Shown here: positions 30,898-42,426 of the stretch, piece by piece
Layout: every line of letters begins with the position of its first letter
Position numbering within the stretch: position 1 is the first letter of the stretch
Origin: Corylus avellana
Taxonomy: Eukaryota > Streptophyta > Magnoliopsida > Fagales > Betulaceae
NCBI RefSeq assembly: GCF_901000735.1
Contig: NC_081544.1
Location: 22,497,900-22,561,899 of the forward strand
Direction: 5' to 3'
Length of the DNA: 64,000 bases
Notes under the pieces: model-generated
Told to the model about the DNA's origin: nothing
The model's database searches: none
What the model saw: the letters and a program-made list of their open reading frames with translations, nothing else
Translations under genes and position numbers: made by a program

Positions 30898-30909
30898 GCT
30901 TTGATACCA
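30898..30909 (-). other. Primer-binding site for initiator tRNA-Met
   Basis: On the minus strand TGGTATCAAAGC follows the 5' LTR by one base. It matches the 3' end of plant initiator tRNA-Met with one difference, the usual primer of copia elements. Confidence 0.8.
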
Positions 30910-30910
30910 C

Positions 30911-31175
30911 TGTTAGAATAATATGAACGTATGATCTTATATGTTGGAATCTCCCGTTAGGGTGGATATCCAATGGAGGACAAAAGCAACGTGATAATGA
31001 GAGAATGAATTTTTGACGTACGTTCTTCTCATGATCAAACTCGATTTATAGAGTTAGAATATGACTCTTCATCAAGAGTCACACCTTGTCACTTTATCAT
31101 AACCACCATGGAAGGTTGTGATTGGCTATGGGAATGACCACACTAGTTATAGTGTGATCACCCTTTAAACCATCA
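30911..31175 (-). repeat. 5' LTR of the B2-intron copia element
   Basis: Same length (265 bp) and ends as 24308-24572. It is next to the primer-binding site, so it is the 5' LTR. The flank GGTTT is the mutated target repeat. Confidence 0.9.
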
Positions 31176-32516
31176 GGTTTTCATAGCTAGCTAGCTAGCT
31201 AGGGAGGTTGATATCTTAAAAAGTTTTTAGTGAACCAAAATCATAAGATTAAGCCTTTAGCATTAATTCCTTAAAAAAACGTGCTTGTTGTGTAAGACAC
31301 TTTTCTCTCTCTAAGAAGTTCCTCTCTTGCATTGCCTACGAGGAGGAAATAACTCCTCTTCCTTCCCTCCTTCATTATGTTGCTTTATTCTAATGATGTC
31401 CTACTCGAGCTTTCTCTAGTCCTTTATGTCTCTTACAAGGCCTTATTCATCACCTTGGGCGATTTATCTGTATCCTCTCAAAGTCATAACCTTAACCCTC
31501 CATTGCTGCCTTGCAACCTCTTCTGATCTGATACGTCGCCTCCATTTCTTGGATCTACCTTGGTTTTTAGATTTAGGTTTTTTCAAACTTTGATCTGTTA
31601 GCATCCATCAACTTCGCCCATCAACGCGCCTCGATCTCCACCGTCATCTTTGGCCTCCCTACTCCACGTTGCTGACTCTCTCACTTCCGTTGAGCCTTCA
31701 CGCACCTGCGTGTAAAGCTCATGATCTAGCTCTTGGATCTCACGCACCTTCGTGTTCCCGCCATGTTTGCCATTGGTGATGCCAATTTCTAGGTTTAGTG
31801 ATTTATTTCAGTTATTTTCTCTACATTTCTGTTGGGTGGTGTTGTTTTCAACTTAACTCAAATTAGCCGGTTAGTCTTCAAACTCATTGTCTATGACGGA
31901 GATCCCGCTTCCGTTCTTCTTTCTCATCTTAGTTTGTTCGGTTTTCTTAAAAGTGAGACTATATTTAAATTTTTAAGGGTTCTCTTACTCCCAAGGTGTT
32001 ATACTTATCTACCATAGTAAGCCCCAGCTTTTATTGAATGCATTCCAAATTGACTTTGACCTTCTTTTGGTTTCCGTCTAATGCAGTGAACTACTAGCTA
32101 GTTATCTGTCTAGCTTGAGGTTTTTAGTTGATAAGTTTGATTTTTTTTTCCTGTTTCTTCTCGTTGATGTTGTTGAAAAAAAAAAAAAAACTTAAGCATT
32201 TCAATTATGTTATATATATTAATCAATCACATATCTTTTCAACTAGAGACTTAAAACTTTTCTACACACGCCTATGCTCACTAGGCCCGAGACAGTTATA
32301 TGAGGGAAATGAGAGGTCCTTTAGAATTCGGAGATCCATAGTACACAAATGAATGCTTGAACAGGGCGAAACAAAAATTGAATTAACATTTTGTTAGATT
32401 CTAATTAAAGATTACTGGTAGAACATTTTATATGCCACGTGTCTTGCTCGTTTAAAATTGATTTTGTGTGCATTTTAAGATTGGAAATGTGATCTTCTCC
32501 TGCTGGAAACTCGCAG
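31176..32516. other. Remainder of B2 intron 1
   Basis: Homologous to B1 intron 1: GCTAGCTAGCTAGCTAGG repeat, the unclassified 0.7-kb block (to about 32018), then 32019-32322, which B1 has lost, and the last 190 bp before exon 2. A poly-A run lies at 32176-32189. No gene is recognised. Confidence 0.7.
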
Positions 32517-32735
32517 CCATTAACTGGGTATGCAGTGGCTAAAGTTTTGGATTCTGGGCACCCAGACTTTAAGGCAGGGGACCTTGTTTGGGGGATTTCT
32601 AGATGGGAAGAGTACAGCCTAATCACGGCAACCGAAAGCCTTCATAAGATCTAGCACACTGATGTACCCCTTTCCTACTATACTGGACTTCTTGGTACGT
32701 TGTTTGCTCATTCTATCAAGTTTTGATTGATTTGA

Positions 32736-32909
<174 letters not shown>

Positions 32910-32937
32910 TAGCTTGTAGGACAATTTGCAAAAATAA

Positions 32938-33072
<135 letters not shown>

Positions 33073-33109
33073 TAAGTTTCTGATGCATTTAAATTTGGTT
33101 TTAGTATAT

Positions 33110-33803
33110 TGTTGATGCACAGTTTTCCAAGGGATTACGTGGCACAATTTCCGGGATGTATCGCGATGTCAGAGGATGTGTCAACCTTGCACACAAGAAC
33201 AAACAATAGGATTGGAGTCCCCGGTGGTCTCTCGGAAGGGATACTCCGATGTCTAAGTTAGTGATTTGAGAGAGAAGAAAAGATGTAAGCAACAATAAAG
33301 CCAAGATAGCAAGAGTTGCGATTACCTTGACACTGATAGGTGACTTGTATTTATAGGCATGAAAGGAGTTTGATCTCCCACACGTTTCAGAGCCTTATCC
33401 CTTGATTTTTGTCTTGCAGGTATTTGAAAAATGGATGAGGTTTGTTAGTTGCTCCGCGATCCTAGTATCCGAGGATCAAGGAATAGATGTTGCAGCTTCC
33501 GCATGATCTTAAGTCAGGGTGTCCGAGTAGGACTCGGTCACCTATAGCAGCTTAAATGCTAACTGATATGTATCCTGATTGATATAGATGATCTAAGTAG
33601 TGGATAATATGAATATATCTCCATGGTGGAATGACCCATGTGCCCTTCGACCTTTGACTATTTTGGCCCATGAGTTATGTCTCGGATTGGGAGCCTGAGA
33701 CCTCATAGGGCTAAGTCAACTGAGGGCTTGGTAGCCCCGCATGTTTATGGAGTCATGCGCTTTGGGCCCATTGGGCCTTATGTGACTGATCCATGACCCA
33801 ACA
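33110..33803 (-). repeat. 3' LTR of a truncated Ty3/gypsy element in B2 intron 4
   Basis: A 694-bp LTR beginning TGTTGATGCAC and ending CCCAACA on the plus strand. Immediately inside on the right, the minus strand reads TTGAGGGGTAAC, a polypurine tract, so the element points to the minus strand and this is its 3' LTR. It interrupts the B2 gene after exon 4. The left target repeat cannot be checked because the other side is lost. A TATA-like element lies near 33351-33358. Confidence 0.65.
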
Positions 33804-34201
33804 GTTACCCCTCAATTTCCTGGTCGGGATGACTATGAAAATTTTTGTGTTCTCTAGGAATGGATTGGCCTCCTGATGGTAGTGTGTCCAAGGCTTCTGA
33901 GTGGGAAACCCTAATTTCAGATCCGGGTTTTGGTGGGATTTTTCCCGCTAATTCTTTGTCGAGACGTTCGATATGCCCAAGGGTCAGTCGATTCATCTGC
34001 CCGTTGATTCGAATGGCTAAGTACGTGTCCACGTGTCGGCATCGGTATGGTTGTCCTTTTGGCTACCACGCTTCATCATTAGTAGGCTATAGGACGCGTT
34101 TGCTACGGTATTTAATGCACGCATTTCTGAGGCATCATCTAGGGTTTCAAGGCATTGATGCCTCTTCACCTTCTCAGACCTCTTCAGCTTCTCAGGCTCA
34201 C

Positions 34202-34211
34202 TATAAAAAGG
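34202..34211 (+). promoter_or_regulatory. TATA box antisense to the gypsy element
   Basis: TATAAAAAGG lies on the plus strand about 145 bp before the open frame at 34355, in the opposite direction to the inferred element. Function is inferred from sequence and position only. Confidence 0.4.
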
Positions 34212-34354
34212 GGTTTTGCTCCTCACTTTTTATTTTCTATCTTCTGGTTTCCTGAAACGCCATTGTTGCTTTCGAAAGCTCTGCAATTTTTTGAACCCCC
34301 CAACTAGCTTGTTTCCATTATGATTTCTTTTCTCATTACTTCTTTCTGAGAGTA

Positions 34355-34924
34355 GTGTTTTTCAGGGTTTCAATCAATCGGACCCTTTGGTTTCCTTCTT
34401 GTGAGCATTTTGTTCATCCTGACAGTCCAGTACTCAAGTACTTGGATTTTTTATTACCATTCATCGAACCTGCAGTTGATCGCCTTCGTCTGTCTGTTAC
34501 CCATTTGCAAATCCGTAGCCTTTATCCTCGTATTCCTTGGTCATTATACCCCGAGTTTTTGTACCTTATGGATGAAGGAGGAGGCTCTGACTTGGGCTGC
34601 GGGAGCTCTTATCCCGCCATGTGGAAGGCTGCCTTGTCATCAAAGGATGAGAGGCGAGTCAGACTGGACTGTCACATACCGAAGTTGGTGACACTTCGGT
34701 TTGATGATGAACGGAAATGCGCCATAGTGAGTGCCAAGGAGCACAAAGTCTACTTGTTCGAGGAGATGTTCCGTGCAGGCCTCAGGCTACCCTTCCTGAG
34801 GCTCATTCGGGATTTATTGAGCCATTTGAATGTGGCTCCTCATCAGATCGTCCCGAATGCTTGGAGGAAGCTTTTTGGCTGCATAGTTCTGTGGCCGACA
34901 GTGTTGTCTCAATTATCTACTTAA
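34355..34924 (+). CDS. Putative-gypsy-type-transposon-like open frame, antisense in the element
   Basis: The 189-codon open frame contains EEMFRAGLRLPFLRLIRDLLSHLNVAPHQIVPNAWR. This resembles the plant domain annotated as putative gypsy type transposon (Transposase_28), found in extra ORFs of some Tat-lineage elements. The frame lacks an ATG at its start (first codon GTG). TTTTTCAG just upstream resembles a 3' splice site, so an upstream exon is possible. It is truncated at about 34904 by the Athila LTR; the last residues come from that LTR. The family match is from memory of motif shape and needs a profile search. Confidence 0.5.
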   Translation: MFFRVSINRTLWFPSCEHFVHPDSPVLKYLDFLLPFIEPAVDRLRLSVTHLQIRSLYPRIPWSLYPEFLYLMDEGGGSDLGCGSSYPAMWKAALSSKDERRVRLDCHIPKLVTLRFDDERKCAIVSAKEHKVYLFEEMFRAGLRLPFLRLIRDLLSHLNVAPHQIVPNAWRKLFGCIVLWPTVLSQLST

Positions 34925-35705
34925 ATTAATAGGCAAATAATTGGATGTTTTACCTGCAAGTGCACGAGGTCAACACAATAGTATAGTGTGCAAATTAATA
35001 GACAAATAATTGGATGTTTTACCCGCAAGTGCACGAGGTCAATACAATAGTATAGTGTGCAAATTCAGGGTCATTCCCACGAGGATTGCTGAATTTTGTC
35101 TAAAATAAATTCCCAAAGCAAAATGAAACAAAAGATTGGATTTGAGTTGATAATGATAAAAATGTAGGGCTTTGATATCCACCACTAATTATATTTAGAT
35201 AATATGTCAATATGCCAATGTTTTGATTATGTTATGTATATCTAATGTTTGTCAACCTAAGGGCATGGGTGTATACTCCTTAAGCTATAGATTTCCCTAA
35301 GCAACGAGTTAGGCATGGATGTATACTTTAATTTTTTTCTTTCCTAAAGGATTTAGCATGGGTGTATACTAAGTTGTTCTTTAGGAAAGCATATATTCTA
35401 TGAAAATCGACAAACACATGAGGCCTAGGGCATGGGTGTATACTTCTGGTTCCCCATGTTGATTAACCAAAGAATCCGGGGTGGATTACTTTTGTTACTT
35501 ATGTTAAACCCAAAACTCGGTCATCAAAATTGATTTAACTAACTAGTCCATACCACATGCACATGTTGATCAGGCATACACATATGAGGAATTCATGAAA
35601 ACATGAATTAATCAATTTAGATATCACAACAAAATCATCACAAGGGTGCCAATTTGTATATCAACTAAACATAATTAGGGCTTCAATCTAGCCCTACTAA
35701 ATAAA
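34905..35705 (-). repeat. Truncated 3' LTR with internal 69-bp tandem duplication
   Basis: Matches 40829 to about 41565 of the intact LTR, starting TGTCTCAATTATC. It contains two copies of a 69-bp unit (34923-34991 and 34992-35060) where the other LTR has one. It lacks the remaining 550 or so bases and joins integrase coding sequence near 35705. Confidence 0.85.
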
Positions 35706-38096
35706 TTGTCACCAGCTTGCTTCATATCAAAGTTAAACTTCTTGATGGCCGAGTATGCTTGGTGTTCTAATTCCACTAGTAGATGACATGCTTTCCCAAA
35801 AACCAAACGATATAGAGACATACCGATAGGTGTCTTGTAAGCAGTTCTATAAGCCCATAGTGCATCATTCAAGTGTAGTGACCAATCCTTCCTACTGGGG
35901 TTCATTGTCCTTTCAAGGATACCTTTGATCTCTCTGTTGATAATCTCTACTTGACCACTGGTTTGGGGATGATATGGAGTGCCAACCTTATGAGTGATAC
36001 CATACTTCTTTGTCATAGATGCAAAGGCATAGTTGTTGAAGTGGCTCCCCCCATCACTAATGATTGCCCTTGGTGTCCCAAATCTAGCAAAGATGTTTTC
36101 CCCAGACATTGAAGAGCTCTACCACTTGAATATTTTGGAGAGGCATTTGGTTTCTGGATGAGATGTTACCTGTCCTTTGGCATCTATCACTAGAGCTGAA
36201 AAACAAGAAAGCATCTTTATACACATTAGGCCAATAAAATCCAGATTGTAATACCTTAAGCACTGTTCTCTTGGCCCCAAAGTGTCCACCACAAGCAAAC
36301 TGGTGACAGTGCTGCAAAATACTCAAGTGTTCTTCTTCTGGGACACACCTTCTAATGACTTGATTAGGCCAGAATTTGAACAAATAGGGGTCATCCCAAT
36401 GGTATTGTCTAGATATAGATATTAACCTCTTCCTTTCTTGACTAGTCATACTTGGAGGAAACAGCTTGGCAGTTATATAATTCAGTATATCTGCATACCA
36501 TGGGAGTTGGATATCAACTGCAAATAACTGTTCATTTGGAAAATTTTCATTCAATGGGAGCTCATCTCCTACCTCCTCATGGAGTAATCTGGATAAGTGA
36601 GCTGCCACCACATTCTCACTGCCCTTCTTGGCTCTAATCTCAAGGTCAAACTCTTGGAGTAGTAGTACCCATCTGATCAGTCTAGGTTTTGCATCTTTCT
36701 TAGCAAACAAATACCTCAAAGCAGCATGATCAGTGAATACAATAACCTTAGAACCAATTAGGTATGACCTAAACTTCTCCAAAGCAAATATGACAGCTAA
36801 TAATTCTCAGTAGTAGAATAATTTAGCTGGGCATCATTCAATGTTCTAGAAGCATAATAAATAGCATGAGGTGTCTTATTGATTCTTTGACCCAAGACAG
36901 CTCCCAAGGCAAAGTCACTAGCATCACACATGAGTTCAAAGGGTAGACTCCAATCTGGTGCCCGCATTATTGGTGCAGATGTGAGCAGCTTTTTCAGTGT
37001 GTTGAAGGCAGTCATGCATTCTTCAGTCCATTCAAATTTGGCCTCCTTCCCTTGCAATTCACAGAGGGGTCTAGAGATCTTGGAGAAATCCTTGACGAAC
37101 CTTCTATAGAATCCGACAAGTCCAAGAAAACTCCTCACCCCCTTCACTGTCAAAGGTGGGGGAAGTTTGGAGATGATGTCTATTTTAGCTTTATCCACCT
37201 CAATGCCCTTTCTTGAAATAGCATGACCCAATACAATGTCTTGTTGAACCATGAAGTGGCATTTTTCCCAATTGAGCACTAGGTTGCATTCTTCACATCT
37301 CTTGAGAAAATTCTTCAAATGGTTGAGGCATTCATCGAAACTAGACCCAAAAATACTAAAGTCATCCATAAATACCTCAATGGTTTTCTCCACCATATTT
37401 GAAAAAATGCTCATCATGCATCTTTGGAATGTGGCTGGGGCATTGCATAAGCCAAATGGCATCCTTCTATAGGCGAATGTGCCAAAAGGTGGTCTTCCTC
37501 TAATACTCTAGTGCTATTGCAATCTGATTATAGCCACTGTACCCATCCAAGAAACAATAGAGGCTATGGCCAACTAACCTTTCTAGCATTTGATCAATGA
37601 AGGGTAATGGGAAATGGTCTTTTCTTGTTACCTTGTTCAGCTTTTTGTAATCAATGCATACCCTCCACCCAGTGGTTACTCTTGTAGATATCAGCTCATC
37701 ATCTTCATTCTTCACCACTGTGATCCCACACTTTTTTGGCACTACTTGGACTGGACTGACCCATTTACTGTCTGAGATGGGATAGATGATGCCCACATCT
37801 AGCAGTTTTAATACCTCTACCTTAACTACGTCCTTCATTTGAGGATTAAGTCTTTTCTATGCATCCCTGGTTGGCTTTGCTTCGTCTTCAATGAAGATCT
37901 GATGCATGCACTTGGTTGGACTTATTCCTTTTATGTCAGCAATGGTCCATCCCAAAGCAGTTTTATGTTCTTTAAGAACTCTCAGAAGCTTTTCTTCTTC
38001 CCCGCAACTCAGGTTTGCATCAATTATGATCGGTAGTGTCTTGTTCTCTCCTAGGTAGGCATATGTTAGGTGCTCTGGCAATTGCTTCAATTCCAA
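35675..38096 (-). pseudogene. gypsy reverse transcriptase, RNase H and integrase
   Basis: Read from right to left: 37857-38096 (HKTALGWTIADIKGISP), 37500-37838 (VSPVQVVPKK, RVCIDYKKLNKVTRKDHFPLPFIDQML), 36797-37462 (MPFGLCNAPATFQRCM and the palm motif EVFMDDFSIFG), 36084-36782 (RNase [13 protein letters not shown]; integrase zinc region: [16 protein letters not shown]), and 35675-36109 (integrase core C-terminal part: ISDGGSHF with the second Asp, [13 protein letters not shown] with the Glu). The first integrase Asp region is missing near 36084-36140. Stops and frame changes separate the parts, so no functional polyprotein is possible. Confidence 0.9.
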
Positions 38097-38105
38097 CTTT
38101 GGTGT

Positions 38106-38810
38106 CTAGACAATAGAAGGAACAAGAGAGGTATTAGTAGGCTCAAGAGTCTCAATGGGAGGAGTGTACTTACTTGAATATTTTGGAGAGGTCTTAAAGA
38201 GGTGCACGGTTTCAATGATGTCATCAGTAACATCTTCAGGTTCTGGCTCAATGTCTTGCCATGTGAAACTATGGGTGAGGGTGGCCTCCAATGGATCTTT
38301 ATGTCGTCCCTGCAAAACTGGCTCCTTAACACTTTGGATCATACAAACATCAAGACACTCTAAATCATCATGAGGTAATTTCATTGCATCAAATATTTTG
38401 AACTTTATTGTCTCACCATTTACCTTCATACTTACAGTACCCTTTTTCACACATATTGTAGTATCAGCAGTTCTTATAAAGGGTCTTCCTAAGATGATAG
38501 GCAAGGGTGATGGCATTAGAGATTCTTCCACATCTAACATAATGAAATCAGCAGATAAAATAAATGTACCAACCTTTACCAACACATCCTCAAGTATACC
38601 TCTTGGTCTTTTGATGCTTCTGTCTACTATTTGCAAGGTGACAGAGGTTGGTTGAAGCTCCCACAAACCCAACTTTTCATATACCATGTAAGGCAGCAAA
38701 TTGACCCCTGCTCCCAGATCCAGCAATGCATGCTCAAAAAGATGGTCTCCTATCCTGCAAGGAATGGTAAAACTACCCAGATCTGTTAGCTTTGGTGGTA
38801 ATTTTCTCAA
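38106..38810 (-). pseudogene. gypsy aspartic protease region
   Basis: The open frame contains FTIPCRIGDHLFEHALLDLGAGVNLLPYMVYEKLGL, the retroviral-type aspartyl protease fold of Athila-like elements. The catalytic triplet normally DSGA or DLGA is DLGA here, so the aspartate is kept. LPIILGRPFIRTADTTICV is the flap-distal ILGRPF motif. The frame ends before the reverse transcriptase frame, so it is not joined to it. Confidence 0.82.
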
Positions 38811-38855
38811 CTAGACTACACTTACCTCTTCCATTAAGGCTATTGTCTCATGCTC

Positions 38856-40765
38856 CTAAAACCTCCTTTTGTTAGCGCAACAATCCTTTAAAAATTTAGC
38901 ATAAGAAGGAATCTGTTTAATTGTATCTAACAAGGGAATATTGATTTCTACTTTCCTTAAAGTCTCAATGATATCCATAAGTTGCGTTTCTTTCTTTGGT
39001 TCGACTAACCTTTGAGGGAAGGGTGGTACATTTACCTTCTCCATTTTGTTTACCTTAGAAGTTGATGCTTTGTTTGGAGATGCTTGTGGTGGCTCTTCAG
39101 TTTTAATGACCTTCCCATTCCTGAGAACTGTGACTACTTTCAGCTGCTGGTGACTCCCTGAATTAGGTATTGTTTGGGCTGGAAATTCTCCATGCTTCCT
39201 TTCACTCAGCTCCTTTGCCATCTGCCCCATTTGCACTTCCAGTCTTTGAATGGCTTGATCGATCTTTGTATTGAATTGCCTTTGATCAGACGTAAATTGC
39301 TGTTGTGAAGTCACCAGGTTGTGTATCATATTCTCCAGTTGGTTTAACTCTCACTCTTAAGTTGGTTGGCTTACTTGTTGGGGCCCATTCTGCTGTCCTT
39401 GATTGTTACTCCAAGAAAAATTGGAATGGTTGCGCCATCCTGGATTGTAGGTGTTGGAGTACAGATTGTTCTTGTGGGGGTAATTGTTTTGTCCCACATA
39501 ATTCACCTCTTCTTGCTCTGCAAATGGAGATAAAGGACACGTCTCAGTGGTGTGATCTAAATGGGAACAAATAGCACGTACCTGGATGGATGTGTCCTGT
39601 TGTAGAGGTGGGATTTTCTGAGCAGTCATGGCCTTGACAATCATGTCTAACTTCTTTTCCACAGCAGCCATCTGATTTGGAAATCCCCCGTTGAAGCTCA
39701 CTTCATACATGCCTTTGCACTTTAATCCTCGCCTTCCTCTAGAGCAGAATTGTTGGGAATGCTCACTTAATGTTTCAAAAAGCTCTATTGCTTCCTCACT
39801 ACTTTTTTCCATAAGTGCTCCTCCACAAGTTGAATCAACCATCCCTTTGTTAGTATCATCTAAACCTTCATAGAAAATTTGTACCTGATCATCTTGAGGG
39901 ATGTTGTGATGTGGGCACTTTAGAAGCAATGAATTGAAGTGATCCCATGCCTCAAAGAAAAGATCTCCATCTCTTTGTTGGAACATTTGAAGTTCCTTTT
40001 TAAGTTGTCTTGTCTTTTGGGCTGGAAAAAACTTCTTCAGAAACTTGGTGGCTAATTCTTCCCAAGTATGGATAGAATTTGCAGGCAAAGAATTATACCA
40101 CAGTTTAGCATTATCTTTCAAAGAGAGAGGAAAGAGAACTAACTTGAGTCTCTGGAGTTAGGCCTTGGACGTGCTGCAACTTGCATAGATCAAAGAACTC
40201 TTTAAGATGCAAGTTGGGATCCTCGGTAGCTGTGCCCCTGAAGTGAGTCAATGCATTGAGGATTTGAGGAGAAATATAATAGCTGCCTTCCACCTCCAGT
40301 TGATATGCTATGCATGAGGGTTGATGGAGGTTTGCTGGAACGAATGCCTGCTTCATCGGTCTCCGCACCGGTGGTTGAGTTGCCTCTAGTGGTCTTGGCA
40401 CTATTGGTGGATTCTCTTGCAAATCTTCCATCTCAATTTCTTCCTCTTCTTCTTTGTCTTTAGGTCTTTGTCGAATTGTACGCTCAATTTCAGGATCAAG
40501 TGGAATGATGGTTGGATTTTGTAATCGACGACCTTGCATCAATTGAATTGCTTCTTCAGTCAAAGCAGCTTCAGTGCTGCTGGTCCGGATGCTCCCTGGA
40601 ACTGCGCTCGATCGCAGGTTGGTGTGCTCGATCGCACTCAACTGACATTTGATCGCAAGCACAGAATGCTAGTCTACAAACCTGAAACAGAAAACAGAAA
40701 AAGTTAAGAATCAATATAAAATATTTTTGATATAATACAAGATTGAAAATTGAAAAATAACACAA
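38856..40765 (-). pseudogene. gypsy gag in three broken frames
   Basis: The N-terminal part (40111-40765) has FRGTATEDPNLHLKEFFDLC. The Retrotrans_gag core (39357-40121) has KLWYNSLPANSIHTWEELATKFLKKFFP and FYEGLD, with a partial zinc-knuckle-like ICSHLDHTTETC. The C-terminal coiled region (38856-39329) has IQRLEVQMGQMAKEL. Frame breaks near 40115 and 39340 separate them. The N-terminal frame also translates the GATCGC-rich motif region at about 40600-40660. Confidence 0.85.
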
Positions 40766-40800
40766 CTAAAAGAAAATAATTTTAAACAAAATTCGCCGCA

Positions 40801-40819
40801 ATCCCTGGCAACGGTGCCA
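40801..40819 (-). other. Primer-binding site of the Athila-type element
   Basis: The minus strand reads TGGCACCGTTGCCAGGGAT, nine bases after the 5' LTR. It matches the widespread gypsy form TGGCGCCGTTGCCGGGGA (usually assigned to tRNA-Asp) with two changes. Confidence 0.75.
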
Positions 40820-40828
40820 AAAACTTGT

Positions 40829-42119
40829 TGTCTCAATTATCTACTTAAATTAATAGGCAAATAATTGGATGTTTTACTCGCAAGTGCACGAGGTCAACAC
40901 AGTAGTATAGTGTGCAAATACGGGGTCATTCCCACGAGGATTGCTGAATTTTGTCTAAAAAAAATTCGCAAAGTAAAATAAAACAAAAGATTGGATTTGA
41001 GTTGATAATGATAAAAAGGTAGGGTTTTGATATCCACCACTAATTATATTTAGATAATATGTCAATATGCCAATGTTTTGATCATGTTATGTATATCTAA
41101 TGTTTGTCAACCTAAGGGCATGGTTGTATACTCCTTAAACTCTAGATTTTCCTAAGCAACGAGTTAGGCATGAGTGTATACTCTAACTCTTTTCTTTCCT
41201 AAAGGATTTAGCATGGGTGTATACTAAGTTGTTTTTTAGGAAAACATATATTCTATGGAAATCGACAAACACATGAAGCCTAAGCATGGGCGTAAACTCC
41301 TAGTTCCCCAAGTTGATTAACCCAAGAACCCAGTGTGGATTACTTTTGTTACTTATGTTAAACCCAGTACTCGGTCATCCAAATTGATTTAATTAACTAG
41401 TCCATACCACATGCACATGTTGATCAGGCACACACATATAAGAAATTTATAAAAACAGGAATTAATCAATTTAGATATCACAACAAGATCATCACAAGGG
41501 CGCCAATATTGAATATCAACTAAACATAATTAGGGCTTCAATCTAGCCCTACTAAATAAATTAGTTACACATGAAGTTGATGTTGAACATCTTCATAAAA
41601 TAAAATAAAAGAAATAAAAAGAATAAACTCGAAACTTGAACTTGAAGAACTCCAATTCTTCTCCTTGGAAAGTGTCTATTCTAGAGGCTTAAGAGTCTAT
41701 TTATAGGCTTTTAGGAATACTCTAGAAACCCTAAAAATCGTAGGGTTTGAGCCCTAGTTCACACTAAGCTACAAAACCCTAAAAGTTGCTCTTTCCTTAT
41801 TAAGGCTGGCGGCTGTCTTGGCCATCACGCACGGGTGCGCTAGATCGCAGCCCGTGTACGATCGATCGCAGGTCTATGATTGATCCTTCTTGTGCTTGCG
41901 CTGGATCGTGGTTGCCTTGTGATGTGCCATCCTCGCCTGTAGTGCGCTCGATCGCTGCTCCCTTGCGATCCATCGCTCTACTAGAGCCTTCCAAAATCCA
42001 AAATTGCTCTTTTTAAGTCCAAAACTTCTGAATTTGCTTGTTTATGGTAAACACAAACAAAACAAGCATAAATAGGGGAGGTATCAATTGGTAACCCAAA
42101 AATTTGATTCAGCTTGTCA
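40829..42119 (-). repeat. 5' LTR of the Athila-type element
   Basis: About 1291 bp, bounded by TGTCTC and TTGTCA on the plus strand. A TATA-like CTATTTATAGG lies at about 41697-41707 and several CGATCG-containing motifs at about 41830-41975. Its first 740 or so bases match the truncated 3' LTR. Confidence 0.85.
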
Positions 42120-42426
42120 TAAATAGGGCTGTAAATAAATCAATCCGTTTGACAACCCGCTTGATACCCACTTGGTTTAACTCGACTCGAACTCGAGCTC
42201 GAGTTCAATATCGAGCTCGAGTTCAAGCATAATGTTCCCTTATCCCACTTCGAACGTTCAATATAAAAGGAAAATCTTTAAAAAGTCCAAGGCCTCACAC
42301 TATACCAAATGAGAACCAACATTATCATTCTTAAATCATTATTAGAGGGTACTTAACCTTAATTTATGTATGGAGTATTACAATTACACAAGCTACGTAC
42401 CCTTATTATGCTTAAATAGAAATTAG
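42120..42426. other. Flanking sequence with GAGCTCGAG repeats
   Basis: No gene. It holds clustered CGAGCTCGAG palindromes (about 42190-42225) and a segment (CTTATCCCACTTCGAAC) that recurs near 62217-62234. It is probably a transposon remnant. Confidence 0.45.

Larger units (their letters stand above)
24308..31175 (-). mobile_element. Near full-length Ty1/copia retrotransposon in B2 intron 1
   Basis: Two 265-bp LTRs (24308-24572 and 30911-31175) begin TGTTAGAATA and end CCATCA. By eye they differ at 8 positions (about 3%). The flanks GGTTC (24303-24307) and GGTTT (31176-31180) are a 5-bp target duplication with one change; B1 has the empty site TTGGTTCTCATAG. A primer-binding site for initiator tRNA-Met and a purine tract (about 24573-24582) place the 5' end at the right. 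Gag, protease, integrase and reverse transcriptase-RNase H follow on the minus strand, with frameshifts. It has an unusually long 5' region (about 29041-30888). Confidence 0.93.
34905..42119 (-). mobile_element. Degenerate Ty3/gypsy retrotransposon of Athila type
   Basis: Minus-strand order is 5' LTR (40829-42119), primer-binding site, gag, protease, reverse transcriptase, RNase H, integrase, then a truncated 3' LTR (34905-35705). Integrase after RNase H is the gypsy order. The phrases [20 protein letters not shown] and [16 protein letters not shown] are typical of Athila-like elements. A deletion has fused the integrase end to the middle of the 3' LTR, and part of the integrase core is missing. 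The flanks (AGTGT left, TAAAT right) do not match, so the element was rearranged after insertion. Confidence 0.9.

Noticed and set aside
34923..35060. Satellite DNA array
   Set aside because: There are only two 69-bp units, inside one LTR. It is a local duplication, not a satellite.
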